37,986 nucleotides of DNA, from NCBI GenBank assembly GCA_029055435.1, contig JAIDDH010000148.1, positions 9,548 to 47,533 of the forward strand, read 5' to 3'. The stretch's first letter is position 1, and every line of letters starts with the position of its first letter. The translations under genes were made by a program, and so were the position numbers. Positions 1 to 9,063 of the stretch are shown here, piece by piece. The notes beneath the pieces are model-generated. The model made no database searches, was not told the origin of the DNA, and saw only the letters and a list, made by a program, of their open reading frames with translations. This DNA is from Acetatifactor sp. (GTDB lineage Bacteria > Bacillota > Clostridia > Lachnospirales > Lachnospiraceae).

Positions 1-92
1 CCTCTTTGAAAATTCGGTTGCAAATTAATATCCTTATTTTTTATCCTACTAATGATTGTTTCTAATTCTACATCTGTTGGCTGACATATCAT
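1..92 (-). CDS. DUF262 (GmrS-like) protein, N-terminal fragment cut by window edge
   Basis: An ATG at 90-92 follows a GAGGAG ribosome binding site with 8 bases spacing and opens a frame of 30 codons that runs off the left edge. The readable part ends with INLQPNFQR, the hallmark start of the DUF262 domain (usually I.LQP.FQRG.VW). DUF262 is the ParB/sulfiredoxin-like NTPase half of GmrSD-type restriction enzymes that attack modified phage DNA, and it also occurs in other defence proteins. The gene lies 67 bases downstream of hsdR on the same strand, so it may be the last gene of the restriction operon. Whether a DUF1524 HNH nuclease half follows cannot be seen. Family assignment rests on one short motif. 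Confidence 0.65.
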   Translation of the reverse strand, partial: MICQPTDVELETIISRIKNKDINLQPNFQR

Positions 93-159
93 AGTTTTCT
101 CTCCTCTAAATTTACATTTTTCACACTGACACCTATTTGCCATAAAAATTTTATACCAT

Positions 160-3100
160 TTATTTTATACTTACAAGTTCCACATATTTCTCATAATAAG
201 CCATTAGCCTGTCAATAACCCGTTTCTTCTTCTCTGCCCTATTCCCTCCGCCAAAACGAGATACTGCCGGCATAATAACATCAATATCCGTTCCTGTTGT
301 TTTCAACACACCGTCCCGAAACGAATTTTCTATAAATTTATGTGTTTCCTCTGGCTTTAGCTTTTCTTCCTCAATAATCACAGCAAGGTCATTCTCTCTC
401 TGCTCATCCACGAACTTCTTCCAGTCCCCGTCCACTTCGGTCTGTGCATTTATTCTTGACAGGAAATTCCTGATCAACTCCATTTTACTACGCAGATTCA
501 TACTGGAATTAACCGCCTTTTCAATCGTTACAACGATCTCTTTATTCTGGTTGCCTTCCTGCTGATACTTCTTTACAAGCATAAGGATATAGTCAATATT
601 AACCTCCACCTGTTTCACAAGCTCAATTTCAAACACCACATCATCATTGATATTTTCTTTCTTTTCATTTGATTTTGATTTATATTTCTGATAAAGGTCA
701 ATATACTCGCTCTGGTAGTCCTGAAAATCCCGATCAGACAGTATTTCTTTTCCCTCAAAATTATCAAATGTGGAAAGAATATTCTTCATTCTAAGAATTG
801 CCCCATAAAGCATAATAAACTCTTTCTCTGCCTTCTCTCCGCTAAACGGTGTTCCCAACGGAAACAGAGTATTGAGCTTATCTATTAATTCCACATAACC
901 GTCAAAATGCTTGCCTTTCTCATCATATCCATTATAGTAGCTCTCAAAATTCTTTAAAAGAACAACACTTCCTGCCTCTTTGTCCCCAAAAAGTGCAATG
1001 GCATTATTCGTTTCTTCCTCCAAGTTGCGGAAACATATAATATTACCAAAAGTCTTTACAGAATTAAGAATGCGGTTTGTCCGCGAAAATGCTTGCAATA
1101 ATCCATGATATTTCAAGTTCTTGTCTACCCACAGGGTATTCAAAGTCGTTGCGTCAAATCCTGTTAGAAACATATTGACTACAATCAAAATATCAATTTC
1201 CCTGTTTTTCATCCTAAGAGAAACATCTTTATAATAATTCTGGAATTTATCGCTAGATGTATCATAATTAGTTTTGAAAATCTTGTTATAATCATCAATC
1301 GCCATTTTAAGAAAATCTCTGGAACTTTTATCAAGTCCGTCCGTATTTTCTGAATTTTCATCCTCCACAAAATCATCATTTTCTGCTTCATTTACACCAT
1401 AGCTATATATTGTTGCTACTCTCAGTCTATGCGGTTGTCCTGCAGGTGCAGCTTGTGGCAGCTTATCCATCTGCCTTTTAAATTCTGTATAATATAGTTT
1501 CGCCGCATCTATAGAACTTACTGCAAATATAGAATTGAAGCCCTTCATACGGACAGATTCTTTTATTTCTTCTACCTTGTCTCTATTCTTTGCCTGACTG
1601 CTTGCTACCTCCTGTACATTCACTAATTTAGAAAAGTCAAAACTTTCTCTATTTCTCTTTGTCTTTTGGTCAAAATGCTCCAAAATGTACTTTACAATCT
1701 CAGTAATTCGCTTTGAGTCTAAAAGCGCCTTCTCTGTGTCAATGGCTGATACCTGCTTATCCTGTCCTTTTTCCTTATCCTTAATTGTCTTAATATAATC
1801 AATACGGAACGGCAGTACATTTTCATCATTGATTGCATCTACAATCGTATATGTATGAAGTTTATCGCCAAATGCCTGTGGTGTCGTGCGTAAACTAACA
1901 TTCTTGCCACTTCCAGCATTATCAGCAAAGATTGGCGTTCCTGTGAAGCCAAAAATATGATAGTTCTTAAAGTTCTTGGTAATGGCAGTATGCATATCTC
2001 CAAACTGAGAACGATGACACTCGTCAAATACCAAGACAATGTGTTTGCCAAATACCTCATGTCCTTTATATCTGCTAATAAAATGATCTAACTTTTGAAT
2101 TGTGGTAATGATAATGTGGGCATTATCATCCTCTAACTGGTTCTTCAAAACGGTTGTTGATGTATTGCTGTTGGCAGCTCCCTTTTGAAAACGGTCATAT
2201 TCTTTCATAGTCTGATAGTCAAGGTCTTTGCGGTCAACAACAAAAAGCACTTTATCCACAAAATCAAGTTGACTTGCCAACTGTGCCGTCTTAAATGAAG
2301 TTAAGGTTTTACCACTTCCCGTTGTATGCCAAATATAGCCACCCGCTTCAAGAGTTCCCAACTTCTTATAATTCGTCGCAATTTCAATACGATTCAATAT
2401 CTTTTCTGTAGCAGCAATCTGATACGGACGCATAGCAAGCAGTAATTCTTCCGAAGTAAATACACAATATTTTGTCAATACATTTAGAACTGTATGTTTT
2501 GACAAAAAAGTTTTCGTAAAGTCTACAAGATCAGAAATAACCTTATTGTTTGCATCTGCCCAAAAAGAAGTGAACTCAAAACTGTTGCTAGTCTTTTTAC
2601 CTTTATTTGTGTTCTTTTCCTGCTCTTTAATATGGGCAAAACGAGTAGTGTTGGAATAATACTTCGTGTGCGTTCCGTTTGAAATAACAAATATCTGCAC
2701 ATATTCATACAGTCCGCTTCCTGCCCAAAAACTGTCACGCTGGTAGCGATTAATCTGATTAAATGCTTCCCGAATTGCAACACCCCTGCGCTTCAGTTCC
2801 ACATGAATAAGCGGAAACCCATTTACAAGAATTGTCACATCATAACGATTATCATAATTCGCCCCATCATTTTGTGACACTTCATATTGATTAAGCACCT
2901 GTAAACGGTTGTTATGGATATTCTTCTTGTCTATAAGTGTGATATTCTTCGTACTTCCATCATCGCGCTCCATATTCTTTACTGCATCTTCCTGAATGGT
3001 GCGCGTCTTTTCCACAATTCCTTCATTGGCGTTGGCTATGTATTTATGAAAAAAGCGCTCCCATTCTGTATCTGTAAAGCTATAGGAATTAAGCTGCTCT

Positions 3101-3300
3101 ATCTTCTTACGAAGATTAGCAATCAGCTCTGCCTCTGTATGGATTTGCAGATATTCATACCCCTGTTCTACAAGCATGCGAATAAACTCTTTTTCTAAAT
3201 CGGCTTCACTCTGATAACTGTCAGAACGCCTGCTTTCCGGTATATATTCTGATACTACGGTACTTTCATTCATGGAAGCAACCATGTTAAATGTGCTCAT
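160..3300 (-). CDS. hsdR: Type I restriction enzyme R subunit (HsdR)
   Basis: This is the motor and nuclease subunit of a type I restriction-modification complex. It translocates DNA with ATP and cuts at distant sites when HsdM/HsdS meets unmodified targets. The N-terminal PD-(D/E)XK nuclease is visible as D154 followed by E168-x-K170 (VELKRRG). The superfamily 2 helicase core has Walker A TTGSGKT at 326-332 and DECH at 426-429, with the second RecA-like domain and a C-terminal helical region after it. At 1046 residues it is full length. Its ATG overlaps the hsdS stop by 4 bases (ATGA), which indicates translational coupling. All catalytic motifs are intact, so it is probably active. Confidence 0.96.
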   Translation of the reverse strand: MSTFNMVASMNESTVVSEYIPESRRSDSYQSEADLEKEFIRMLVEQGYEYLQIHTEAELIANLRKKIEQLNSYSFTDTEWERFFHKYIANANEGIVEKTRTIQEDAVKNMERDDGSTKNITLIDKKNIHNNRLQVLNQYEVSQNDGANYDNRYDVTILVNGFPLIHVELKRRGVAIREAFNQINRYQRDSFWAGSGLYEYVQIFVISNGTHTKYYSNTTRFAHIKEQEKNTNKGKKTSNSFEFTSFWADANNKVISDLVDFTKTFLSKHTVLNVLTKYCVFTSEELLLAMRPYQIAATEKILNRIEIATNYKKLGTLEAGGYIWHTTGSGKTLTSFKTAQLASQLDFVDKVLFVVDRKDLDYQTMKEYDRFQKGAANSNTSTTVLKNQLEDDNAHIIITTIQKLDHFISRYKGHEVFGKHIVLVFDECHRSQFGDMHTAITKNFKNYHIFGFTGTPIFADNAGSGKNVSLRTTPQAFGDKLHTYTIVDAINDENVLPFRIDYIKTIKDKEKGQDKQVSAIDTEKALLDSKRITEIVKYILEHFDQKTKRNRESFDFSKLVNVQEVASSQAKNRDKVEEIKESVRMKGFNSIFAVSSIDAAKLYYTEFKRQMDKLPQAAPAGQPHRLRVATIYSYGVNEAENDDFVEDENSENTDGLDKSSRDFLKMAIDDYNKIFKTNYDTSSDKFQNYYKDVSLRMKNREIDILIVVNMFLTGFDATTLNTLWVDKNLKYHGLLQAFSRTNRILNSVKTFGNIICFRNLEEETNNAIALFGDKEAGSVVLLKNFESYYNGYDEKGKHFDGYVELIDKLNTLFPLGTPFSGEKAEKEFIMLYGAILRMKNILSTFDNFEGKEILSDRDFQDYQSEYIDLYQKYKSKSNEKKENINDDVVFEIELVKQVEVNIDYILMLVKKYQQEGNQNKEIVVTIEKAVNSSMNLRSKMELIRNFLSRINAQTEVDGDWKKFVDEQRENDLAVIIEEEKLKPEETHKFIENSFRDGVLKTTGTDIDVIMPAVSRFGGGNRAEKKKRVIDRLMAYYEKYVELVSIK

Positions 3301-4445
3301 TCGCCTAGCTCCTTAAAAGTTAATAACTTGTCACGATAGTATTCATATTGTTTTTGTCTTGCTTCAATTTCTGCTGGCAAACCAATATTAAGGTCTGTAC
3401 AGATAGCATCAAATTTCTCCAATATATTGACAATCCTTTTCTGAACCTCATATTGGGGCATAGAAATAAATAGTTTTTTCAATTCACCCGCAGTAATAAG
3501 AGGCTGCCCACCTCCTTTGGCATATTGATTCAAATTCATATTAATTAACATATAATAGACATATTTCAACAAATATCCTTGTTTAACATCTACAATTAAA
3601 GTATTATCAGAAACATCATACTGACCATTTGCAAGATGAACATACCCCGCATTTGCACCCACGCGTGCAACCAAAATCTGTTCATGGTTATATACAGCAG
3701 TATTCGTTTTTGCAATTATTCCAGTAGAGCCAAACACTGGGAACTCTCCCTCATCAAGTCTTTCTTTATTCTTACCTGATGTAATACTAACAACATCGTC
3801 AAGGATAATTTCTGGAATCCTTTTATTATAAGAAAACATTTTGTTTCTGTAATATTCATACTGTATCTTCCGAACTGTAAGTTCGGCTGTAAGTTCGGCT
3901 ATAAGCAATGTGAACTTATCTAAAATACGAACTATTTCACGTTGAACCTCTAGCGGAGGTATTGGCACCACAATTTCTTTAATGGCTGGCACACTTGAAT
4001 GTACGACTTTACTCTTTACCTTTCCTCTACTTTTTTGCACTTGTGCTTCTGTAGTAGACAAGGCATAAGATAAATATTTAGCATCTTGATTATGCTTCAA
4101 TACAACTATATCCCCACCTGCAAGGCATTTTTCATTTCCAATATATGCACATGATTTTGCAATTTCTTTGACACTTTCTCCTGTAATTGCAAACAATATA
4201 TCGCCATGCTCAAAATATTTTTTATTCGATATATTTTCTTCTATTGTATGTGAAACACATTCTTCAAACCATATGCCATAAGTCGTGTAAATTTCGCCAT
4301 ACCTAACACAAGGCGTACCTATTTCTGTAACTTCATCTCTCTTAATGCCTGAACCTCTATAAATATCTGTTGCCAACTCACCCAGACTCTTGTATTCTAC
4401 ACCATTCGGACATAATTGACTTATTAATTCTTGCAGTCTACTCAC
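3297..4445 (-). CDS. hsdS: Type I restriction enzyme specificity subunit (HsdS)
   Basis: HsdS recognises the split DNA target and directs both methylation and cleavage. Two target-recognition domains alternate with two conserved helices, each ending in a YEYYR(N/D)K(M/L) motif; the second is at the C terminus. The helix between the domains carries the tandem AELT-AELT at about residues 183-190. I place the start at the GTG at 4443-4445 because GGTGA lies 5 bases upstream and the product begins MSRLQELISQLCPNGVEYK, like typical HsdS proteins. The frame is open to a TTG at 4463 and an ATG at 4457, so a start up to 6 residues earlier is possible. The start overlaps the stop of the upstream unknown gene by 8 bases, and the end overlaps hsdR. 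Confidence 0.93.
   Translation of the reverse strand: MSRLQELISQLCPNGVEYKSLGELATDIYRGSGIKRDEVTEIGTPCVRYGEIYTTYGIWFEECVSHTIEENISNKKYFEHGDILFAITGESVKEIAKSCAYIGNEKCLAGGDIVVLKHNQDAKYLSYALSTTEAQVQKSRGKVKSKVVHSSVPAIKEIVVPIPPLEVQREIVRILDKFTLLIAELTAELTVRKIQYEYYRNKMFSYNKRIPEIILDDVVSITSGKNKERLDEGEFPVFGSTGIIAKTNTAVYNHEQILVARVGANAGYVHLANGQYDVSDNTLIVDVKQGYLLKYVYYMLINMNLNQYAKGGGQPLITAGELKKLFISMPQYEVQKRIVNILEKFDAICTDLNIGLPAEIEARQKQYEYYRDKLLTFKELGE
3877..3900 (-). repeat. 12-bp tandem repeat (two copies) inside hsdS, encoding AELT-AELT
   Basis: Two perfect adjacent copies of GCCGAACTTACA (read on the minus strand) encode Ala-Glu-Leu-Thr twice, in the helix joining the two recognition domains. In EcoR124I and EcoR124II, two versus three TAEL units at this place set a 6- versus 7-base gap in the recognition site. 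An in-frame 12-bp tandem repeat can gain or lose units by slippage. Confidence 0.9.
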
Positions 4446-5337
4446 AATTTTCACCATCCTCAATTGCTCTTATATCAGGAACACTTATACCATACAATGA
4501 TGTCTGTTTACACATAACGCTTGGTGCATAGATTTCATATTTATATGGTATTAATTTTAATAATTCTGGAATATTTTCAACACATATGATTTCTACATTG
4601 TTCCCACATACCATAATTACAAAATTTATTTTATCTTTAAACTTATAAACAAAATTAAGTAGTTCAACATCCCTGCTTAAACGGTAATAATCATACCTTT
4701 TATGACCGCATAACATATCCCCATACCACACTTCACATTTTATTTTTCCAAAATCTTCGCGCATACGAAGTGCCATATCTTGATATTCAATCATAAAAAC
4801 ACTTATCTCTTTAATGCCTTGATATTTCTCATAACTATCCATATGCTTATTCCATATATTTATAAAGGATTTCACAAAATATTCATGAGAATGTTTTGGA
4901 AAGGAAAATGTATGGTGTATAGACTTCACCTCTTCAAAACTCGGATTTTCATTCATTTCATTTTTAAATTGTTCTTCTTCCCGCCCTACTCTTTCCATGA
5001 AAAAAGTTTCTTCTTTTTTATGAAATGACCCCTTTCTATTTGTCATGGATGATGTTACATGGAAATGTTCTACAAAGCCCAAGTTAGAAACAAAATCTGG
5101 AAATTCACTAATTTTAGGGTTAGGCATTGCAGCTCGCAATGTTCTTTCGATTTTTATAGCATCTGCTTCTGATAATCCAAAAAATTTCTCTACCACTCCT
5201 GGCTGTTGGTAGAAAACTCTTTCTTTTAAAAAATCTTCCTCACTTACCTCATGTGGTAATTTTTTATTAAAAGAATTGATTCTAAAAATGCTCTGTATCA
5301 CTACATCAAAACATTTTTTCTCACTTTCACCATGCAT
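4438..5337 (-). CDS. Unknown 299-residue protein inside the type I restriction operon
   Basis: I do not recognise a family. The gene sits between hsdM (2-base gap) and hsdS (8-base overlap), so it is almost certainly made with them. The product is soluble, with no signal peptide or membrane segment, and is charged and rich in aromatic residues. The N-terminal half is helical in character with an acidic, Lys/Glu-rich middle (about residues 100-135). The C-terminal half alternates hydrophobic and charged residues in a pattern like a mixed alpha/beta fold (for example a VFMIEY strand and an NFVIMVCGNN strand). No clear nuclease, methylase or ATPase motif is visible. It could be an accessory factor, inhibitor or modifier of the restriction enzyme, or a passenger; the sequence does not decide. 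Confidence 0.85.
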   Translation of the reverse strand: MHGESEKKCFDVVIQSIFRINSFNKKLPHEVSEEDFLKERVFYQQPGVVEKFFGLSEADAIKIERTLRAAMPNPKISEFPDFVSNLGFVEHFHVTSSMTNRKGSFHKKEETFFMERVGREEEQFKNEMNENPSFEEVKSIHHTFSFPKHSHEYFVKSFINIWNKHMDSYEKYQGIKEISVFMIEYQDMALRMREDFGKIKCEVWYGDMLCGHKRYDYYRLSRDVELLNFVYKFKDKINFVIMVCGNNVEIICVENIPELLKLIPYKYEIYAPSVMCKQTSLYGISVPDIRAIEDGENCE

Positions 5338-5339
5338 AA

Positions 5340-6902
5340 CTAGCCCTCAATCTCCACAATAATCTTATCAATTTCCGCCCTAAGCTCTTCTTCTCTCGCT
5401 ACAATCTCCTTAATTTCCGCATTCAATTTCCCAATATCAATCTTTTCTCTTGTATCTTCCTGTTCCACATAAGACGAAACCGAAAGAATGTAGCTATTTT
5501 CGGCAATCTTATCATTTGCCACTACTGCTGCATAATATTGTTTATTCTCTCTTTCCTCATATGCCGCCAAAATGTTTTGAATGGTTTCCTCAGTCAGCTT
5601 ATTATTATTTGTAATTTTCACGCATTCCTTAGAAGCATCAATGAACAACGTGCTATTTTCCACTTTGTTCTTTCTCAGTACCATAATACAGGTGGCAATG
5701 CTTGTCCCAAAGAAAAGATTATCCGGAAGCTGTATCACACACTCTACATAGTTATTATCAATCAGATATTTACGGATTTTCTGCTCCGCACCGCCACGAT
5801 ACATAACTCCAGGAAAACATACGATAGCTGCTGTTCCATTTGTCGCAAGCCATGACAGGGAATGCATAATAAACGCTAAATCCGCTTTTGATTTTGGCGC
5901 AAGCACACCAGCGGGAGAAAAACGCTCATCATTAATCAGAATAGGGTTATCATCACCTTCCCATTTGATAGAGTACGGCGGATTGGAAACAATAGCCTCA
6001 AATGGCTCATCATCCCAATGTAAAGGCTCTGTCAAAGTATCTCCATGAGCAATACTGAATTTTTCATATCCGATATCATGCAGAAACATATTGATACGGC
6101 AAAGATTATATGTAGTAATATTGATTTCCTGCCCAAAAAATCCCTGACGCACATTTTCTTTTCCCAAAACTTTTGCAAATTTCAACAAAAGCGATCCGCT
6201 TCCACAAGCCGGATCATAAACCTTGTTTACCTCATTCTTTCCCAATACAGTAATTCTTGTCAGAAGTTCTGAAACTTCCTGTGGTGTATAGTACTCTCCG
6301 CCACTCTTTCCTGCATTGGAAGCGTACATTCCCATTAAAAACTCATAAGCATCACCAAATGCATCAATGGTATTATCCTGATAATCCCCTAACTTCATAT
6401 CCGCAACACCATTCAGGAGCTTAACCAGTTTTTCATTTCTTTTCGCAACAGTGCCACCCAATTTATTACTATTTACATCAATGTCATCAAACAATCCTTT
6501 GAAGTCGTCCTCGCTATCATGTCCCTGTGCTGAAGCTTCTATACTTCTAAATACACTTTCCAATGTTTCGTTCAAATTTTCATTGTTTGGTGCTTTCTCT
6601 TTTACATTGCAAAATAGCTGGCTAGGCAAAATAAAATATCCCTTTGATTGCACCAAATCTTCCCTTGCTTCCTCTGCCAATTCATCATCTACCTTTGCAT
6701 AATCAAAGTCCTTATTACCCGCTTCTAACTCTCCCGCATTTACATATTTAACAAAGTTCTCTGAAATATATCTATAAAACAACATACCTAGTACATACTG
6801 TTTAAAATCCCAGCCATCCACACTACCTCTAAGATCATTCGCCATGTTCCATATGGTACGGTGAAGCTCATCCCGCTCTTGTTCTTTTTTGTTATCAATC
6901 AT
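5340..6902 (-). CDS. hsdM: Type I DNA methyltransferase subunit (HsdM)
   Basis: HsdM transfers a methyl group from S-adenosylmethionine to adenine N6 in the target chosen by HsdS, protecting host DNA. The N-terminal HsdM helical domain spans roughly residues 10-165. The N6-adenine methylase domain has motif I DPACGSGS at 230-237 and catalytic motif IV NPPY at 307-310. The end (about 485-520) is a coiled segment of the kind that contacts HsdS. At 520 residues it is full length. An AAGGAG site lies 8 bases before the ATG, and a promoter precedes it. It is the first gene of the operon hsdM - unknown - hsdS - hsdR. Confidence 0.97.
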   Translation of the reverse strand: MIDNKKEQERDELHRTIWNMANDLRGSVDGWDFKQYVLGMLFYRYISENFVKYVNAGELEAGNKDFDYAKVDDELAEEAREDLVQSKGYFILPSQLFCNVKEKAPNNENLNETLESVFRSIEASAQGHDSEDDFKGLFDDIDVNSNKLGGTVAKRNEKLVKLLNGVADMKLGDYQDNTIDAFGDAYEFLMGMYASNAGKSGGEYYTPQEVSELLTRITVLGKNEVNKVYDPACGSGSLLLKFAKVLGKENVRQGFFGQEINITTYNLCRINMFLHDIGYEKFSIAHGDTLTEPLHWDDEPFEAIVSNPPYSIKWEGDDNPILINDERFSPAGVLAPKSKADLAFIMHSLSWLATNGTAAIVCFPGVMYRGGAEQKIRKYLIDNNYVECVIQLPDNLFFGTSIATCIMVLRKNKVENSTLFIDASKECVKITNNNKLTEETIQNILAAYEERENKQYYAAVVANDKIAENSYILSVSSYVEQEDTREKIDIGKLNAEIKEIVAREEELRAEIDKIIVEIEG

Positions 6903-6934
6903 TGAATAATCTCCTTATACAATTCTTAAAACTA

Positions 6935-6963
6935 ATCTTACTACAAAATACTCAAATTGTCAT
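6935..6963 (-). promoter_or_regulatory. Predicted sigma-70 promoter of the hsd operon
   Basis: Reading the minus strand, ATGACA at 6958-6963 is separated by 17 bases from TAAGAT at 6935-6940. This puts the transcript start about 25 bases before the hsdM start codon. Confidence 0.6.
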
Positions 6964-7139
6964 TTAGATTCTCCAATAAATTACATATATATATCATATT
7001 CTACTATTCTTTTCGCAAATCATAAGCAAAGCGTTATTCCTCCATCATAATCCCCCCTCTGCCCTTCCCCTAATCTTATGCATTTTCTGCACCCAACTAT
7101 TTTATAGTCACTTTATCTCTCTAAAGTAGCCCCTCGTGT

Positions 7140-7170
7140 AAAAAGGCTCCCAAGGATTTCCTCGGAAGCC
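7140..7170 (-). terminator. Intrinsic terminator behind the tuf 3' remnant
   Basis: On the minus strand a 12-pair stem (with G-U pairs) from GGCTTCCGAGGA and TCCTTGGGAGCC is followed by TTTTT. Its sequence and flanks resemble the real tuf terminator at 9197-9228, so it is probably the original tuf terminator, separated from the gene by the inserted cassette. Confidence 0.8.
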
Positions 7171-7194
7171 TTAAATTTACTGATAAAATGGATA

Positions 7195-7248
7195 TTACTC
7201 ACCGCTAGTAGCCACACGACCAGAACCAACTGTTCTACCACCCTCACG
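7195..7248 (-). pseudogene. Remnant of the tuf 3' end (last 17 codons and stop)
   Basis: The minus strand reads [21 protein letters not shown], colinear with the EF-Tu C terminus. 41 of the 54 bases (7208-7248) are identical to tuf positions 9284-9324; the last few codons differ (ATSGE against ATIVE). Similarity stops at 7248. A perfect 6-bp inverted repeat (CGCTAT, loop ATGA, ATAGCG) at 7247-7262 covers this junction. The remnant has no start and is not a gene. It is best read as the far-end repeat of an insertion into tuf. Confidence 0.9.
7208..7248. repeat. 41-bp direct repeat, distal copy (probable attachment-type repeat)
   Basis: It is identical over 41 bases to 9284-9324 in the tuf gene, in the same orientation and 2,076 bp away. 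The pair bounds the tetR/hydrolase cassette. Just inside it, at 7319-7325 and 7330-7336, are two similar 7-mers (GACACCG, GGCACCG) 11 bp apart; these could be recombinase arm sites, but this is speculative. Confidence 0.9.
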
Positions 7249-7369
7249 CTATATGAATAGCGTTTTTCAACATATTTTCGTTGATTTGATATGATCTATT
7301 TTATTTGCATGATTTCTTGACACCGTTTTGGCACCGGGGATGCTTCCCTTAACCAAACTGAATTTTGTA

Positions 7370-8467
7370 CTATTCTACTTCTAATATCTCTTCAATCAAT
7401 TTAGATGCCACTTCCGGCTCTTCAAATATAGGACTATGCGCCGAATTATTAAACACATAAAATTCTTTTATTGGTGCATCAATTTGTTCATAATACTCAT
7501 ATTGCAAATCAAAACTGCATGTATAATCGTATTTTCCTGCAAAAAAGTAAATAGGAATCTGTAAAGAAGGTACTTCACTAAAAGCATTGAAATGCGTAGA
7601 ATCCTTTACAACAGGAAATTGCGAAGACAGCCCCTTCCCTCTCCATATATTTATTCTTTCCTGCCGGGTATAAGCCTTACATCTCAAACTTGGGAAAAAA
7701 ATTCCGGTAACTACAGAGTCCATATCTCTTGTTGTACCAACGCCTAACTCATGCATTGCTGTATCACGCAAAGAAGATGAAAAATACTTTGCATACATTT
7801 CATCGGATTCTCGAATCGGACAATTCTCAAATTTCTCAACCATTTTGGTATTACCTAGTTGCTCATATTGAGCTTTCATATAATCATATGCCCTATATTC
7901 AGACTCTGTCTGATTGCAAGTCTGCGCCATTGCTATATATGCATGATAATAATCCGGATATCGCTGTACTGTTTTGATGGCAATATATGTACCAAACGAA
8001 TGTCCCATAAGATATATTTTTTCTTGTCCAAATCTTTCGGACAAATATTTGCTTACTGCAACAACATCTGATATATATTTTTCCGTGGTCATTTCTTCTG
8101 CTTTGATATCAGAACTGTATGATAATCCGGTTCCCCTATATTCCAAATAACAAACCACAAATTTATCTGCAAGACCGGATGGATACATATATTCCATTAA
8201 ATATTCCGGGATTCCTGGTCCCCCTCCGCAAACCAATAAGACCGGATTATTAATATCCTTTGCCATGATAATCATTCCGAGATTTCCATCTTCAACTTCT
8301 AAATAACACTTTTCAGCTATGCTATTTTCAATAACCTCTCCATTTTCATTACAAAATTGCGGTATTATGCCCTTGCTTGGTGGAAAAACAATTAAAATTA
8401 ACAGCAGTAAAACTGCAGCAAGCACCGAAAAACCTATTACCATTTTAGGCACTCTCTTTCTTTTCAT
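7370..8467 (-). CDS. Membrane-anchored alpha/beta hydrolase (proline-iminopeptidase-like)
   Basis: This is a serine hydrolase of the alpha/beta fold. Residues 9-28 form a single membrane anchor after a KRKR start, so the enzyme is probably tethered on the outer face of the membrane. GGGPG at 81-85 resembles the oxyanion loop of proline iminopeptidases. GHSFG carries the nucleophile S157, with likely partners D314 (GKYDYT) and H344 (NSAHSP). The triad looks complete. The substrate is unknown; peptides, esters or a drug are all possible. It starts 10 bases after tetR with an AGGTGA site and so is co-transcribed with its likely repressor. It is AT-rich compared with the neighbouring tuf/fusA genes. 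Confidence 0.85.
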   Translation of the reverse strand: MKRKRVPKMVIGFSVLAAVLLLLILIVFPPSKGIIPQFCNENGEVIENSIAEKCYLEVEDGNLGMIIMAKDINNPVLLVCGGGPGIPEYLMEYMYPSGLADKFVVCYLEYRGTGLSYSSDIKAEEMTTEKYISDVVAVSKYLSERFGQEKIYLMGHSFGTYIAIKTVQRYPDYYHAYIAMAQTCNQTESEYRAYDYMKAQYEQLGNTKMVEKFENCPIRESDEMYAKYFSSSLRDTAMHELGVGTTRDMDSVVTGIFFPSLRCKAYTRQERINIWRGKGLSSQFPVVKDSTHFNAFSEVPSLQIPIYFFAGKYDYTCSFDLQYEYYEQIDAPIKEFYVFNNSAHSPIFEEPEVASKLIEEILEVE

Positions 8468-8477
8468 TATGTATCAC

Positions 8478-9053
8478 CTATTCAACCAATATTTTATCTA
8501 AAACATCTTCCCATTCAAAATCCCTATTTACACCTTGCATCGAAGCAATAGCTGCGATACCATGAACCTTTGCCCACATGGCGATAATACCATACTTAAT
8601 ACGTTCCTCACTGAAACCTTCGTTCTTATAGATCGTATATGCCTTTTCCTTATAGTATTGAAAAGGCTCAAATGTATTTGGTTTATTATCCATAGATAAA
8701 TCTATCTTCAAATAAGGTTGCGCAAATAAAAATGAATAGTATTCGGGATACCTAATAAAAAATTGGACATAAGCTTTTCCCATGTTTAATATTGCTATCG
8801 GAGAATTACTATGCTCTGTTCTCTCATAGGCATCTTCTAGACGTTTTTGCAATTGTTCGGTTATATATTCTTGAATTGCAATCAATAATTCGCCCTTATT
8901 TTTAAAATGACTATAAGGCGCAGCTTCGCTGACATTACACAACTGCGTCAATTTTCTTAAAGACAACTTATTAATTCCATCTTCCTGTATCATATGCAAA
9001 CCAGTCTTTATTAATTGAATTTTTAAATCTCCATGATGATATTTTTTATCCAT
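8478..9053 (-). CDS. TetR/AcrR-family repressor
   Basis: The 191-residue protein starts MDKKYHHGDLK. A TetR helix-turn-helix lies at about residues 29-50 (LSLRKLTQLCNVSEAAPYSHF). The C-terminal ligand domain holds W160-x3-HG, typical of the TetR_C WHG type. I chose the ATG at 9051-9053 because GGAGG lies 5 bases upstream; the longer open frame to 9107 would run through the operator and promoter. A perfect palindrome directly before the gene is its probable operator, so it likely represses itself and the hydrolase until a small molecule binds. Confidence 0.9.
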   Translation of the reverse strand: MDKKYHHGDLKIQLIKTGLHMIQEDGINKLSLRKLTQLCNVSEAAPYSHFKNKGELLIAIQEYITEQLQKRLEDAYERTEHSNSPIAILNMGKAYVQFFIRYPEYYSFLFAQPYLKIDLSMDNKPNTFEPFQYYKEKAYTIYKNEGFSEERIKYGIIAMWAKVHGIAAIASMQGVNRDFEWEDVLDKILVE

Positions 9054-9063
9054 CTTAACCTCC

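Noticed and set aside
3297..4445. Phase-variable invertible hsdS locus
   Set aside because: Only one hsdS is present, with no recombinase and no inverted partial hsdS copy nearby. Only the tandem repeat offers a way to vary specificity.
7247..7267. CGCTAT/ATAGCG hairpin followed by TTTTT as a plus-strand terminator
   Set aside because: No plus-strand gene leads into it. It is better explained as part of the insertion junction or chance, so it is not listed as a terminator.
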